Below, one piece after another: positions 45,575 to 54,801 of a DNA stretch of 64,000 nt. The stretch is from PALSA-350 sp963794165 (GTDB taxonomy: Bacteria > Acidobacteriota > Terriglobia > Terriglobales > Acidobacteriaceae): assembly GCA_963794165.1 (NCBI GenBank), contig CAWCCT010000007.1:558001-622000 (forward strand), in the 5' to 3' direction. The notes beneath the pieces were generated by a model. That model ran no database searches. It was given only the letters and a program-made list of their open reading frames with translations, and was not told the origin of the DNA. Position numbers and translations under genes: made by a program. Within the stretch, counting starts at the first letter, position 1, and every line of letters starts with the position of its first letter.

Positions 45575-45650
45575 AGAGTCTGCGTGAGAACCTCCTGGAT
45601 AAGACGCTGGGGCACCCATCGTCTCCCCAGGAGGTTCTCACACAGACTCT
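45575..45650. repeat. Hairpin element sharing outer sequence with palindrome copy 1
   Basis: Arms 45575-45598 and 45627-45650 are complementary over 24 nt with one mismatch; the loop contains GCTGGGGCACCC, reminiscent of the core tip. The word GAACCTCCTGGATAAG also occurs at 13868-13883 in copy 1, so this may be a shortened relative. It sits between divergent genes, unlike the full copies. Nothing else is supported in 45560-45744. Confidence 0.8.
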
Positions 45651-45744
45651 AACGTCCTGGGCTGTTCTCAGCCGTCCTGCGGGATTCGGTTTTCAGCTCG
45701 GGGGGCTTTGACCGCAACTAACAAATGCACTAGAGTTTCGGTTC

Positions 45745-46647
45745 ATGAAACGAGCCGCACTCCTTGGTCTTGTGATTGCAATCACCTCTCCTTTGGGGGC
45801 GCAGACAACCACGCGTCCCGCGATCACTGGCATTGCTTTTGCTCGCTTCTACACCACGGACCCGGCGGGAGCCCAGAAATTCTACGGAGACACCCTGGGT
45901 TACAAACGCCTGGAGGAGAACGGCGTGTGGGTCTATCCCGTGAACAGTTCTCAATGGATAGAGATACTCACCTCGCCGCCACCCCCGAAGCCTAACGTCC
46001 GCATGGCGGCCGTCGCGTTTACCACCCGGGATGCAGCCGCCCTGGAACGTTACCTGGCCGCCCACGGGATCAAGGCCGATCTGCCGTTGAAAGCGGGCGA
46101 ATTCGGGGTGCATGATCCTGAGGGCAACCTGGTGATTTTTGTGCAGAGCGGATCCAATAAGCAGGTTGCCCAGGCCCCGCCTTCCCCGGATGCCGCCAGC
46201 AGACGCATCATCCACGTCGGCTTCATCGTTCGGGATGCGGCAAAAGAGGATACGTTCTGGCGCGACGTGCTTGGCTTTCGCCCCAACTGGCATGGCGGCA
46301 TGACCGATACCACCACGGACTGGTCAAGCGTCCAGGTACCTGATGGCACGGACTGGCTGGAGTACATGTTGAACATTCCCCCTACGCCGACTCTGAAGCA
46401 GGCTGGCGTGCAGGACCACTTCTCTCTGGGTGTAGCCCACATGTCGGATGCCATAGCCGCGCTCCAGAAAAACAAGTGCGACGGACCCAACTGTACGAAT
46501 GCCAAGGTCGGGCGAGATGGCAAAGTGCAGCTCAATCTCTTCGATCCGGACCTGACGCGGGTGGAGTACATGGAATTCGCGCCATCGAAGGAACCTTGCT
46601 GCTCGCCGTTCCTGGGTAAGAACCCCGGACCAGAGGAGGATAAATAA
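45745..46647 (+). CDS. Exported VOC (glyoxalase-fold) family protein
   Basis: 300 residues. Signal peptide MKRAALLGLVIAITSPLGAQ. Two VOC modules: ITGIAFARFYTTDPAGAQKFYGDTLGYKRL...EFGVHDPEGNLVIFVQ (about 30-130) and IIHVGFIVRDAAKEDTFWRDVLGF...LNLFDPDLTRVEYMEF (about 150-290). The His/Glu metal positions are likely His in HVGF and the C-terminal Glu in VEYMEF. VOC proteins include glyoxalases, dioxygenases and resistance proteins; the substrate is unknown. The signal peptide makes a periplasmic role likely. A strong hairpin follows the stop. Confidence 0.82.
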   Translation: MKRAALLGLVIAITSPLGAQTTTRPAITGIAFARFYTTDPAGAQKFYGDTLGYKRLEENGVWVYPVNSSQWIEILTSPPPPKPNVRMAAVAFTTRDAAALERYLAAHGIKADLPLKAGEFGVHDPEGNLVIFVQSGSNKQVAQAPPSPDAASRRIIHVGFIVRDAAKEDTFWRDVLGFRPNWHGGMTDTTTDWSSVQVPDGTDWLEYMLNIPPTPTLKQAGVQDHFSLGVAHMSDAIAALQKNKCDGPNCTNAKVGRDGKVQLNLFDPDLTRVEYMEFAPSKEPCCSPFLGKNPGPEEDK

Positions 46648-46674
46648 CGTCTCCGCGCACCGCTTGAGCAAGAG

Positions 46675-46698
46675 ACATCAGAGCGCCAGCTCTGATGT
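46675..46698 (+). terminator. Probable intrinsic terminator of the VOC gene
   Basis: The 10-bp perfect stem ACATCAGAGC-GCCA-GCTCTGATGT lies 28 bp after the stop codon, followed by ATTTCATG, a weak T run. Beyond it, to 46997, are the direct repeat TTGTCAAA-like words (46709-46730) and two CATATCCCA words (46734, 46764), possibly regulatory; no gene is supported. Confidence 0.6.
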
Positions 46699-46997
46699 AT
46701 TTCATGAGTTGTCAAATTTTTGTCAAAATTTTGCCATATCCCATAGAAGACCCTATGAAAACCCATATCCCACGAGAGTTGTAGGTCGGGAATGGCGCTT
46801 TCATTGAGTGGCTAGATTCCTGCAACCAAAAGACTTCCGCCACCTCGGCTGCTTTGGCGATGCGATTGCTAAACCCGATTTAGGAATACTGCATCGTAAG
46901 CCCTGCCACGTAGCAGACATTGCCGACCCTACCGCTCATCCTGCTGTACCGGCCCTTATTGCAGATTACCTAGCCAACCCACTAAGGGAGGAATATT

Positions 46998-49900
46998 TTG
47001 AAATCACTTTGGCGTAACCTCATCGGCATCCTCGCCATCATGGCATTCTCCGGCGCAGTCGCCTCAGCCCAGGTAGAGAGCGGACAGATTGCCGGAACTG
47101 TTACAGATCAGTCCGGTGCAGTCATCACGGGTGCAACTGTGACTGTCAAGAACGTGGCCACAGGTGCTGAGCGTACAACGCAGTCGACCTCGACTGGCGC
47201 CTACCTGGTAAGCGGGCTGGAGCCTGCTTCCTATCAAATCACCGTAAATTCCGGCAGCTTCAAACCGTTCAGCGCGAATGTCGAGGTCACGGTCGGCGGC
47301 CACACGACGGTTGACGCAAAGCTCTCCGTCAGCGCGGAAACCACAGAAGTGCAGGTGGTCGGGGAGGGCGGCGTTGCCGTGAATACCCAGTCGCAGGAAC
47401 TTGCACAGGTTATCGACACGACACAGCTCGCACATCTGCCGAGTCTCACTCGCAATCCCTACGACTTCGTCGCGTTGTCCGGGAATGTCAGCGCCGGAGA
47501 CAATACCCAGGGCGGTATGTCTTCCAGCGGTGGTAACAGCGGTCAGAATGTCGCCAACGCCGGCGTGGGCGTCGCCATGAATGGACAACGGGAAACAGGC
47601 ACCGAGATCCTATTGGACGGCGCCGAAAATGTGTCGGTCTTCAGTGTCAACATCGGTAACCAGACTCCGATCGACTCCGTGCAGGAGTATAGCGTTATTA
47701 CCAATAATTTCTCGGCAGAGTATGGGCGCGCATCCGGCGGCGTGGTGAATCTGGTCACTAAGTCGGGCACCAATCAGATTCACGGTTCTGCATGGGAATT
47801 CAATCGACTTGCTGCCTACACTGCGAACACTTACGCAAACGACGCTGCAAACAACGCTGCTGGTTCGATCGTTGCTCCTAAAGGGCAGTACACGCGCAAC
47901 GTGTTCGGCTTTGGGGCCGGCGGACCGATCATGAAGAACAAGCTGTTTATCTACGAGAGCACGGAATGGACGCGAGTCCGGAGCCAGGCCTCCGAAACCC
48001 AGGAGATTTTTGATCCGTCCTTCATTGCTATGCTGCCGGCCAATGCGCAGAGTTATTTCGGTACGTATGGAAAGGGCGCTGTGGCGCCTTCCGGTGCCGT
48101 CGTGACCGCTGGGCAGCTGACCAACGCTGGCCTTACTGTTGGCCCGATCAACGGCACTACGGTGGTTTCCTCTGGACAGCCGGTGTTTGATGTTGTCAAT
48201 TTCAAGGTGCCGTTCGACGCGGGCGGGGATGTCCCCCAGAACACGTACAGCCTCGTAGGACGAGTCGACTTCAATCCGACCGATAAAACCACCATGTATG
48301 TCCGTGTCGCGCGGCAAAACCTGGACGAGTTCCAGGGCTCCGACACCTACAGCGCTTATCCGGAATACGATAGCGGCAGCACCACGGTAAACTCGAGTTA
48401 CCAGTACGCTGTGAACCACGTTTTTAACGCTAACTTGTTAGACAGCGCTAAGTTCAGCTACACCCGCTTCAATAACAACACCTCATTTGACACATCTCTG
48501 ACGAATACCCCGAACCTGATGCTTGTTAGCCCTTCGGATCCGGTGACGGGCGGCGTTATTCAAATGCCAGGGCTGCAGAACGCAAGCCAGCCCGGCACGG
48601 GCGGCGTGCCCTATGGTGGACCGCAAAACACCATCCAGCCCCAGGACGACTTGAGTTGGACCAAGGGCAGGCATGCTATGAGGTTCGGCGGCCAGTTTAC
48701 TTATATACAGCTGAACGTGGCGTACGGTGCTTACGCGCAAGCAGTCGAGCAGCTTGGTGCAGGGACGCAGGACAGCTTCAACGATTTAACCAATATTGCG
48801 GGAAATCCAGGCGGCAGCCAGCTAATCTCTTTTCAAGCCAGGGTGAATCCGCAAGGCAAGCTGCCTTGCCCCCTCGATATCTATGGTAATCAGACAACGA
48901 GCGCATCCTGCGCGGTGACTCCGCCGCTGTCTTCGGCCAGCTACGGGCGTAGTTACCGCTACCAGGATTGGGCGACCTATGCCCAGGACAGTTTCCGTGC
49001 GACTCCGCGCCTCACGGTGAATTATGGTGTGCGCTACGAGCACTATGGCGTACAGCACAACAACAAGCCACAACTGGATTCCAACTTCTACTTTGGTCCC
49101 GGCGCGAACACTGAGGAGCAGACGCGAACCGGCGGTGTCCAAATCGCAAATCAGAGTTCCGTCGGGGGCTTCTGGGCGCCGTCCTGGGGTACGGTGGCAC
49201 CCAGAATCGGGTTCGCGTTTGACCCGGTTGGCGACGGCATGAGCAGCATTCGCGCCGGATACGGCATCAGTTACGAGCGCAACTTTGGCAATGTCACCTA
49301 CAATGCCAGCTTCAATCCTCCTGCGAGCGCTGTGTTGAGTTCTAATTGCGGCGCCGCCACGGCTAGTTGCACGACGCTGGTTACGAACAACAATCTTGGC
49401 CCTCTGGGTCTTCCTGGCCCTACAAGCTACCTCGGCCCGGTTGAGCTACGCATGCCCGATCCCAACATCAAAACAGCGCAAACTCAGTTCTGGAGTTTGG
49501 CGCTGCAGCACTCGGTCATGCGAAACACTGTGATCGAGTTGTCTTACAGTGGCGCAAAGGGTACTCACCTGTATGACATTGAGAACATTAACCAGGTCGG
49601 TGCCGGTCAATATAATCTTGGCGATCCACTGGTGCAGGGTCCCCAGTGTGTCAACACTGGCTATGCAAACTACACCACGGGGGCGGCGACCTGCCTTACC
49701 CGGCCAAACCAGCAATATGCGGCCATCAACATGCGCGGCAGTCTGGGCTCAAGCAGCTACAATTCTTTCAACGCCAAGTTTCAGACACAAAACCTCCACA
49801 ATACCGGTCTCAGCCTGCTTGCCAACTACACCTGGTCGCACTCATTCGATGATTTGAGTACCACCTTCGGATCGGACACGCAGGGCGGCTCCGGGTACAT

Positions 49901-50597
49901 CGGCCCTCTCGGATACACAGACTTTACAAACCCGGGGCTCGACTGGGGCACCTCCGACTTCAACGTAGGCAATCGACTCGTGGTGGCTCCAATTTGGGAA
50001 ACACCTTGGTTTAAGAGCGGGGGTAGTCTTCTTTATCGTGAGGCACTGGGTGGCTGGACCATCTCGAGCATTATTAGTGCTCGACAGGGAACTCCTTTCT
50101 CAGTATTCGACTTAAACAACATCCTAATTGGGTACACCTTCCCGCGTCTGACGCCGGCAACCCCTGTTACAAATAAGAAGGTTGCAGCCTCTCCGCAGGC
50201 AGTAGGTCCGAATCTGTTCAATTCTTTGTCGGTTCCTCTTCCGTCTAGTTTCGACCCCCTTAACTCTGACTTGGGGATTTCGGATCTTGGGCCGTTTCCG
50301 GGGACCATGACCCGCCGCAATACCTTCACTGGGCCTGGAGCATGGAACACCGATTTGGCCGCCAGCAAGATATTCAAGGTGACTGAACGTTTCGGTTTGG
50401 AGTTCCGCGCCGAGGGATTTGACATCTTCAACCACCACAACTACTACGCGAACGAAACCAACCTCTACTATGCCGGGGGCCCGACAACCGCTCCGGTGAA
50501 CGTCACAGAACTAAAAGGCGGACTGGGATCCCTCGCTCTTGGGGGCAACCACGACGAACGCCGCTTCGGTCAGTTTGCGCTGAGGTTAACCTTCTAA
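46998..50597 (+). CDS. TonB-dependent receptor, Oar-like with carboxypeptidase-regulatory domain
   Basis: Outer-membrane import channel of 1,199 residues. The start is a TTG at 46998, backed by GGGAGGAAT 6 nt upstream; the next ATG would lose the signal peptide MKSLWRNLIGILAIMAFSGA, cleaved at VASAQ. Then the carboxypeptidase-regulatory-like domain (ESGQIAGTVTDQSGAVITGATVTVKN, about 28-115), a plug (about 130-255, with NVSAGDNTQGGMSSS and GASGGVVNLVTKSG) and a long barrel ending FGQFALRLTF with the terminal Phe. These receptors move polymers or oligosaccharides; no TonB box is obvious. Followed by a terminator and a second, related receptor, then an alpha-mannosidase, suggesting glycan import. 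Confidence 0.94.
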   Translation: MKSLWRNLIGILAIMAFSGAVASAQVESGQIAGTVTDQSGAVITGATVTVKNVATGAERTTQSTSTGAYLVSGLEPASYQITVNSGSFKPFSANVEVTVGGHTTVDAKLSVSAETTEVQVVGEGGVAVNTQSQELAQVIDTTQLAHLPSLTRNPYDFVALSGNVSAGDNTQGGMSSSGGNSGQNVANAGVGVAMNGQRETGTEILLDGAENVSVFSVNIGNQTPIDSVQEYSVITNNFSAEYGRASGGVVNLVTKSGTNQIHGSAWEFNRLAAYTANTYANDAANNAAGSIVAPKGQYTRNVFGFGAGGPIMKNKLFIYESTEWTRVRSQASETQEIFDPSFIAMLPANAQSYFGTYGKGAVAPSGAVVTAGQLTNAGLTVGPINGTTVVSSGQPVFDVVNFKVPFDAGGDVPQNTYSLVGRVDFNPTDKTTMYVRVARQNLDEFQGSDTYSAYPEYDSGSTTVNSSYQYAVNHVFNANLLDSAKFSYTRFNNNTSFDTSLTNTPNLMLVSPSDPVTGGVIQMPGLQNASQPGTGGVPYGGPQNTIQPQDDLSWTKGRHAMRFGGQFTYIQLNVAYGAYAQAVEQLGAGTQDSFNDLTNIAGNPGGSQLISFQARVNPQGKLPCPLDIYGNQTTSASCAVTPPLSSASYGRSYRYQDWATYAQDSFRATPRLTVNYGVRYEHYGVQHNNKPQLDSNFYFGPGANTEEQTRTGGVQIANQSSVGGFWAPSWGTVAPRIGFAFDPVGDGMSSIRAGYGISYERNFGNVTYNASFNPPASAVLSSNCGAATASCTTLVTNNNLGPLGLPGPTSYLGPVELRMPDPNIKTAQTQFWSLALQHSVMRNTVIELSYSGAKGTHLYDIENINQVGAGQYNLGDPLVQGPQCVNTGYANYTTGAATCLTRPNQQYAAINMRGSLGSSSYNSFNAKFQTQNLHNTGLSLLANYTWSHSFDDLSTTFGSDTQGGSGYIGPLGYTDFTNPGLDWGTSDFNVGNRLVVAPIWETPWFKSGGSLLYREALGGWTISSIISARQGTPFSVFDLNNILIGYTFPRLTPATPVTNKKVAASPQAVGPNLFNSLSVPLPSSFDPLNSDLGISDLGPFPGTMTRRNTFTGPGAWNTDLAASKIFKVTERFGLEFRAEGFDIFNHHNYYANETNLYYAGGPTTAPVNVTELKGGLGSLALGGNHDERRFGQFALRLTF

Positions 50598-50626
50598 GCG
50601 TAGAGACTTATCGTTTCGACCATCTT

Positions 50627-50669
50627 CGGCATCAGGGTCTCACCACGGCCCTGGTGCCGATTTCTTTTT
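50627..50669 (+). terminator. Intrinsic terminator after the first receptor
   Basis: The 13-bp arms CGGCATCAGGGTC (50627-50639) and GGCCCTGGTGCCG (50647-50659) pair with two G-U wobbles, followed by TTTCTTTTT. It lies 30 bp after the stop of the first receptor gene. The remaining 50670-51095 holds no gene I can support. Confidence 0.82.
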
Positions 50670-51095
50670 AGCTTGTTGCGTCTGCACTTCTTTGCCGTCC
50701 GTCCTTCCTAGATGGTGGACGAGTCGAAGCTATCGACGAGAACCAACCAGACCGGTTGTCCATGGTCTGTCTGTCATGACCGGGGTTCCAGCTATATATG
50801 AAATGTTGTAGACCTACTCCAACCCGTCCGAATTTCCAGAGATTTACTTCCCCTTGGGTGGGGTCAGAACGGGCCCAGCGTACGAGATACCGCATCAGTA
50901 ACCATCGAGGATGCTTTTATTGTGGCTCGAGTCGGAAAATATGCCTGAAGATTACTTAGTTGTTAACAAGATCGTAACCGCTTTTGACCGAATCACGAGG
51001 TCGCGGAGTTTTGGTGGATTACGTGCAACTGGGCACTAAGTGGTCCTTTTTTTGGCAAAGCACTTCAAGCCGCATCCAGCGGAATCGGAGTTAAA

Positions 51096-54000
51096 GTGCA
51101 CAAGGTGAAAACGCTTGTCGGTCGCCCATGGTTCTCAGCAGCTGCTTTGATAGTCGCCGCCGTTATGAGTGGTGTCTCGCTAGTGCCCCTTGCGTACGGA
51201 CAGGGCATCACAACCGGGACGATCAGCGGGACGATTGTCGATGGCAGCGGCGCGGCTGTGCCCGGCGCGACGATCACCGCGGCCAACAGCAGCCAGGGTA
51301 CGAATCGCGCGACGGTATCGAAATCGAACGGAGAGTTTGCGTTCTTCGCGGTACCGATCGGCCAATACACCCTTAGTATCTCGGCGACAGGATTCGCGAA
51401 TGCGACCGTGAATGCTGTCCAGGTGAATGCAGGCGCGACGTCGAGTATCAACGCCATCAAGCTGGCATTGCCGACGGCCAGCACTCAGGTCGAAGTAAAC
51501 GGTGCGGCTTCGTCCCTGCTGCAAACAACAGATTCCCAGGTCACCACGACCTTCTCCACAGAGCAGCTCTCGAACCTGCCACTCAACAATGGATTTGATA
51601 CCGTTGCGGAAGTTGTACCCGGTGTCGTCAGCACCCATGGCGATGGCTTTTCCAACACCAACGGGGACAACTATTCGGTCAACGGGCAAAGCGGCCGGTA
51701 CAACAACTCTCAGATAGACGGTCAGGCGAACAACGACAACGGTATCGGTGGCCCGCAGGTTTTTTTCAGTAACCAGGACGCGATCCAGGAGATCCAGGTT
51801 ATTTCCAACAACTTCAGTGCCCAATACGGACGCAATGCGGGCGCGATCATCAATTACATCACCAAGGCGGGTACCAACTCATTCCACGGAAGCGGCTTCG
51901 AATATTACCAGAGCCAGTTTCTAAGCTCGTTTGAAAACCAGCAAAAGAGTACCGCATTCGGCTTTTGTGGTCCCGGTCAAAGCCCCTCCAGCGGCTGTAT
52001 TCCCCCGTCCCTGGCACGCTTTGTTGAGAATCGCTATGGGGGCACGATCGGCGGGCCAATTCTGAAGGATAAGTTGTTCTTCTTTGGCAGCACCTTTTGG
52101 GATCACGTCCGGGTCGGCGCCTCGCCTGACTCCACCTTGCCCTATCTCTCTCCAACTCCCGCCGGCCTGCAACAGCTCCAGTCCGCTTTCCCGGGAAGCC
52201 CTTCGGTCACAGCCCTTAGCAACTATGGTCCCTACAGCGTAACCGCAGGCAACCCGGTGGTGGGTCCGGTTCCGTCGGCGGCCTCATGTCCTGGCAACAG
52301 CACTTTCGCGGGTGGTACTTGCCTGGAAACAATCACCGGGCCGAACGGCGCCGCAGTCAACGTTCCGTTCGCCGGCGTGCAGCGGAGCATCCCCAACATT
52401 TTCAACGACGAGGAGAATCTGGGCCGCCTCGATTTTCAACCCACCACACGCGATCATCTCTTCGTGCGCTATTTTTATCAGAAGCAGTTTGAAACCGGAG
52501 AAGGCGGTGGCGAAAACGGCGAAATCGCTAACGGGGACTTTGTCAACGTGCCATCGACCGCGCACTCCGTTGGCGCAGATTGGACGCATACCTTTTCCAC
52601 GCATTGGGTGGATCAGCTCCGCTACAGCTTTCAGGAATCCAAGGTGTCATTCGAAGGCGGTTCGTATCCTAACTGTCTCACCACGCAGATCACGGATTGC
52701 CCCACGCAGATCAGCTTCCTGGGTGGCAACGACGATGTAGGTTTCGGCGTGAACGTCGTATTCCCCCAGGGCAGCACAGTAAAGGTTACCCAAGTCCAGG
52801 ACAATGCCATCTGGACCGGAGGGAAACACACGATTCTGTTTGGCGGTGAACTGGACTATCAAAACTCGCCCTTTTATGGGCTGTTTTATTACAACGCCGA
52901 TCTGTTTTATCAAACGTTTACTGACTACCTACAGCAAGGGAGCAGCGGGAATGCGTTTGGCCTGATCGCCAACGGGCCGGCTGTCACTCCTTTCACTGAG
53001 GTTGATGCCGCAGGCTACGTTCAGGATGACTGGAAGGTCACCCCGTCCTTCACCGCGCATCTCGGTTTGCGCTGGGAGTTCTTTAGCCAGGCGGTCAATC
53101 TGCTAAACAGGGAAACCGTCGCGCGGCAATCAAATCCCGCTACCGCCTTTTGGGACCCGACGTTGCCGCTTTCCGCGACTACAGATCCTTCTGTGAATAA
53201 TTTCAACAAGGGATTTCAACCGCGCATCGGGTTTGCTTACAATCCGGACTTCGACAAGAAACTGGTGGTGCGGGGGGGGTATGCGATCAACGAGAATCCC
53301 GCCTACTATAACTTGATTACCCTTGCCTCCGATGCGGCACCCGTGGTCAACTTCGGGGAAATCGGTTGTACGCCGTCCACTCCGTGCATACCCAACAATG
53401 GTTCCCTGCTGGGCTCGGACGTTCGCGCACTCAATCTGCCCGCTTTGCCTACGGGCGGGGATCCTCGAGCCGGTTTTGAACAGTATTTCCCTACCAACTT
53501 CCGTCCCCCTTATGTGCAGACATATACCCTGGCACTTGAGCATCAGTTGGGATCGGCGGCGGTCGGCTCAATGCGCTACGTCGGCTCGAAGAGCACCCAC
53601 GACTTTCAGTCGGTCGATTACAATCCCTACCTGGCAGATGTTGCCGCGGCGTTCCCCAGCTATGTCTCTCCGCAATCGATTTGCCAGGACCCTACTGCCA
53701 ATGGGTTCGGCCGTCCAAACTGCAATTTTAACAACCAGTCTTTTGTAACCAACGGCGGCTGGGCAAACTACAACGGTCTACTTCTGAATCTGACCACGCG
53801 CAACTTTCACGGCTTGACCACCACCGCCTCTTATACCTTTAGTAAAGGGATGAACAATACGACCGATGGCTTCCGCAGCACCGGGGGCGCCGGTATTACG
53901 ATCGCCTACCCACAGAACCCATTGAATACGAGCCAGGGAGAGCGCGGGCTAAGCGGCAACGACTTCCCCAACGTGGTGGGCCTCTCCTTCGATTACAAGT

Positions 54001-54713
54001 TCCCTGACCTTGTTCATAGCGGCTTTCTCTCTCGCCTCGCCAACGGGTTCGACCTCTTTGGCATCTATCGGTTTAACTCGGGTCAGGTATATACCCCCTA
54101 CCAGCCGCTCACTTTGGATTCCATCACCGGCGACACAAGTTTTTGCGACGGCGATTTCAATGCCCAAACTGTCGGAGCGGATACCTGCAGATTGGTCAGC
54201 TCCAACCGCAAAGCAGCCATGAATAGCGTAGCTTACCTGAATCCTTACACTGGGCCCGTAGTTAACGGAGCACCGACCCCAGGTAACCCGCAATACGTCG
54301 TCTACAACAGCGATAGCGCAACCTACGACCCGAACGGCAATCTCATAACCTACAACCCCGGGATTCCAGTCGACCCCAGCTCGACGCGCTGGATCATCGA
54401 CAACCAAGCTTACGCAGTGTCGGTTAATAATCCGTATCCCGGTTCGTCAAGAAGTCCTTTTCGCGGGCAGACCTACAGTGAGTTGGACGCCACCATCCTC
54501 AAGTCCATTCCTATAACCGAGCGCGTCCAAATTCAACTTTCGATGACCGCCTATAACGCACTGAATCAGATGTATTTGGGCACTGGAGACGCGGCGGTGA
54601 ATGCCTCGGATTTCACCCAAACCACCTTCAATAACTCAGGCAGCGTGCCTTCGGGAACCGGGTTCATCTCTGGAAATCGCTTTGTAGTGCTGATGGGGAA
54701 AGTGGTGTTCTAG
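51096..54713 (+). CDS. Second TonB-dependent receptor, Oar-like
   Basis: 1,205 residues starting at GTG 51096, with GGAG 8 nt upstream and a signal peptide (WFSAAALIVAAVMSGVSLVPLAYG). Again an N-terminal carboxypeptidase-regulatory-like domain (GTISGTIVDGSGAAVPGATI, SKSNGEFAFFAVPIGQYTLS), then the plug with VNGQSGRYNNSQIDGQANND and QYGRNAGAIINYITKAGTNSFHG, and the barrel ending SGNRFVVLMGKVVF. It differs from the first receptor (low identity outside motifs), so the two likely take up different ligands or assemble together. It ends 88 bp before the GH38 gene. Confidence 0.94.
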   Translation: MHKVKTLVGRPWFSAAALIVAAVMSGVSLVPLAYGQGITTGTISGTIVDGSGAAVPGATITAANSSQGTNRATVSKSNGEFAFFAVPIGQYTLSISATGFANATVNAVQVNAGATSSINAIKLALPTASTQVEVNGAASSLLQTTDSQVTTTFSTEQLSNLPLNNGFDTVAEVVPGVVSTHGDGFSNTNGDNYSVNGQSGRYNNSQIDGQANNDNGIGGPQVFFSNQDAIQEIQVISNNFSAQYGRNAGAIINYITKAGTNSFHGSGFEYYQSQFLSSFENQQKSTAFGFCGPGQSPSSGCIPPSLARFVENRYGGTIGGPILKDKLFFFGSTFWDHVRVGASPDSTLPYLSPTPAGLQQLQSAFPGSPSVTALSNYGPYSVTAGNPVVGPVPSAASCPGNSTFAGGTCLETITGPNGAAVNVPFAGVQRSIPNIFNDEENLGRLDFQPTTRDHLFVRYFYQKQFETGEGGGENGEIANGDFVNVPSTAHSVGADWTHTFSTHWVDQLRYSFQESKVSFEGGSYPNCLTTQITDCPTQISFLGGNDDVGFGVNVVFPQGSTVKVTQVQDNAIWTGGKHTILFGGELDYQNSPFYGLFYYNADLFYQTFTDYLQQGSSGNAFGLIANGPAVTPFTEVDAAGYVQDDWKVTPSFTAHLGLRWEFFSQAVNLLNRETVARQSNPATAFWDPTLPLSATTDPSVNNFNKGFQPRIGFAYNPDFDKKLVVRGGYAINENPAYYNLITLASDAAPVVNFGEIGCTPSTPCIPNNGSLLGSDVRALNLPALPTGGDPRAGFEQYFPTNFRPPYVQTYTLALEHQLGSAAVGSMRYVGSKSTHDFQSVDYNPYLADVAAAFPSYVSPQSICQDPTANGFGRPNCNFNNQSFVTNGGWANYNGLLLNLTTRNFHGLTTTASYTFSKGMNNTTDGFRSTGGAGITIAYPQNPLNTSQGERGLSGNDFPNVVGLSFDYKFPDLVHSGFLSRLANGFDLFGIYRFNSGQVYTPYQPLTLDSITGDTSFCDGDFNAQTVGADTCRLVSSNRKAAMNSVAYLNPYTGPVVNGAPTPGNPQYVVYNSDSATYDPNGNLITYNPGIPVDPSSTRWIIDNQAYAVSVNNPYPGSSRSPFRGQTYSELDATILKSIPITERVQIQLSMTAYNALNQMYLGTGDAAVNASDFTQTTFNNSGSVPSGTGFISGNRFVVLMGKVVF

Positions 54714-54801
54714 CGCTTCGGCGGTTGTTCGAGAAGAGAGTTTAGATGGACCTGGGGTTGTTAGCACCTGCACCTCTTGAATTCGGATAGCCTTATAAAG
54801 C

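Noticed and set aside
45371..45652. Plus-strand frame of 93 residues in the ThuA remnant
   Set aside because: The opposite strand gives recognisable ThuA sequence; this frame does not.
46808..47017. A 69-residue frame before the first receptor
   Set aside because: It overlaps the receptor's Shine-Dalgarno and signal peptide, and has no family resemblance.
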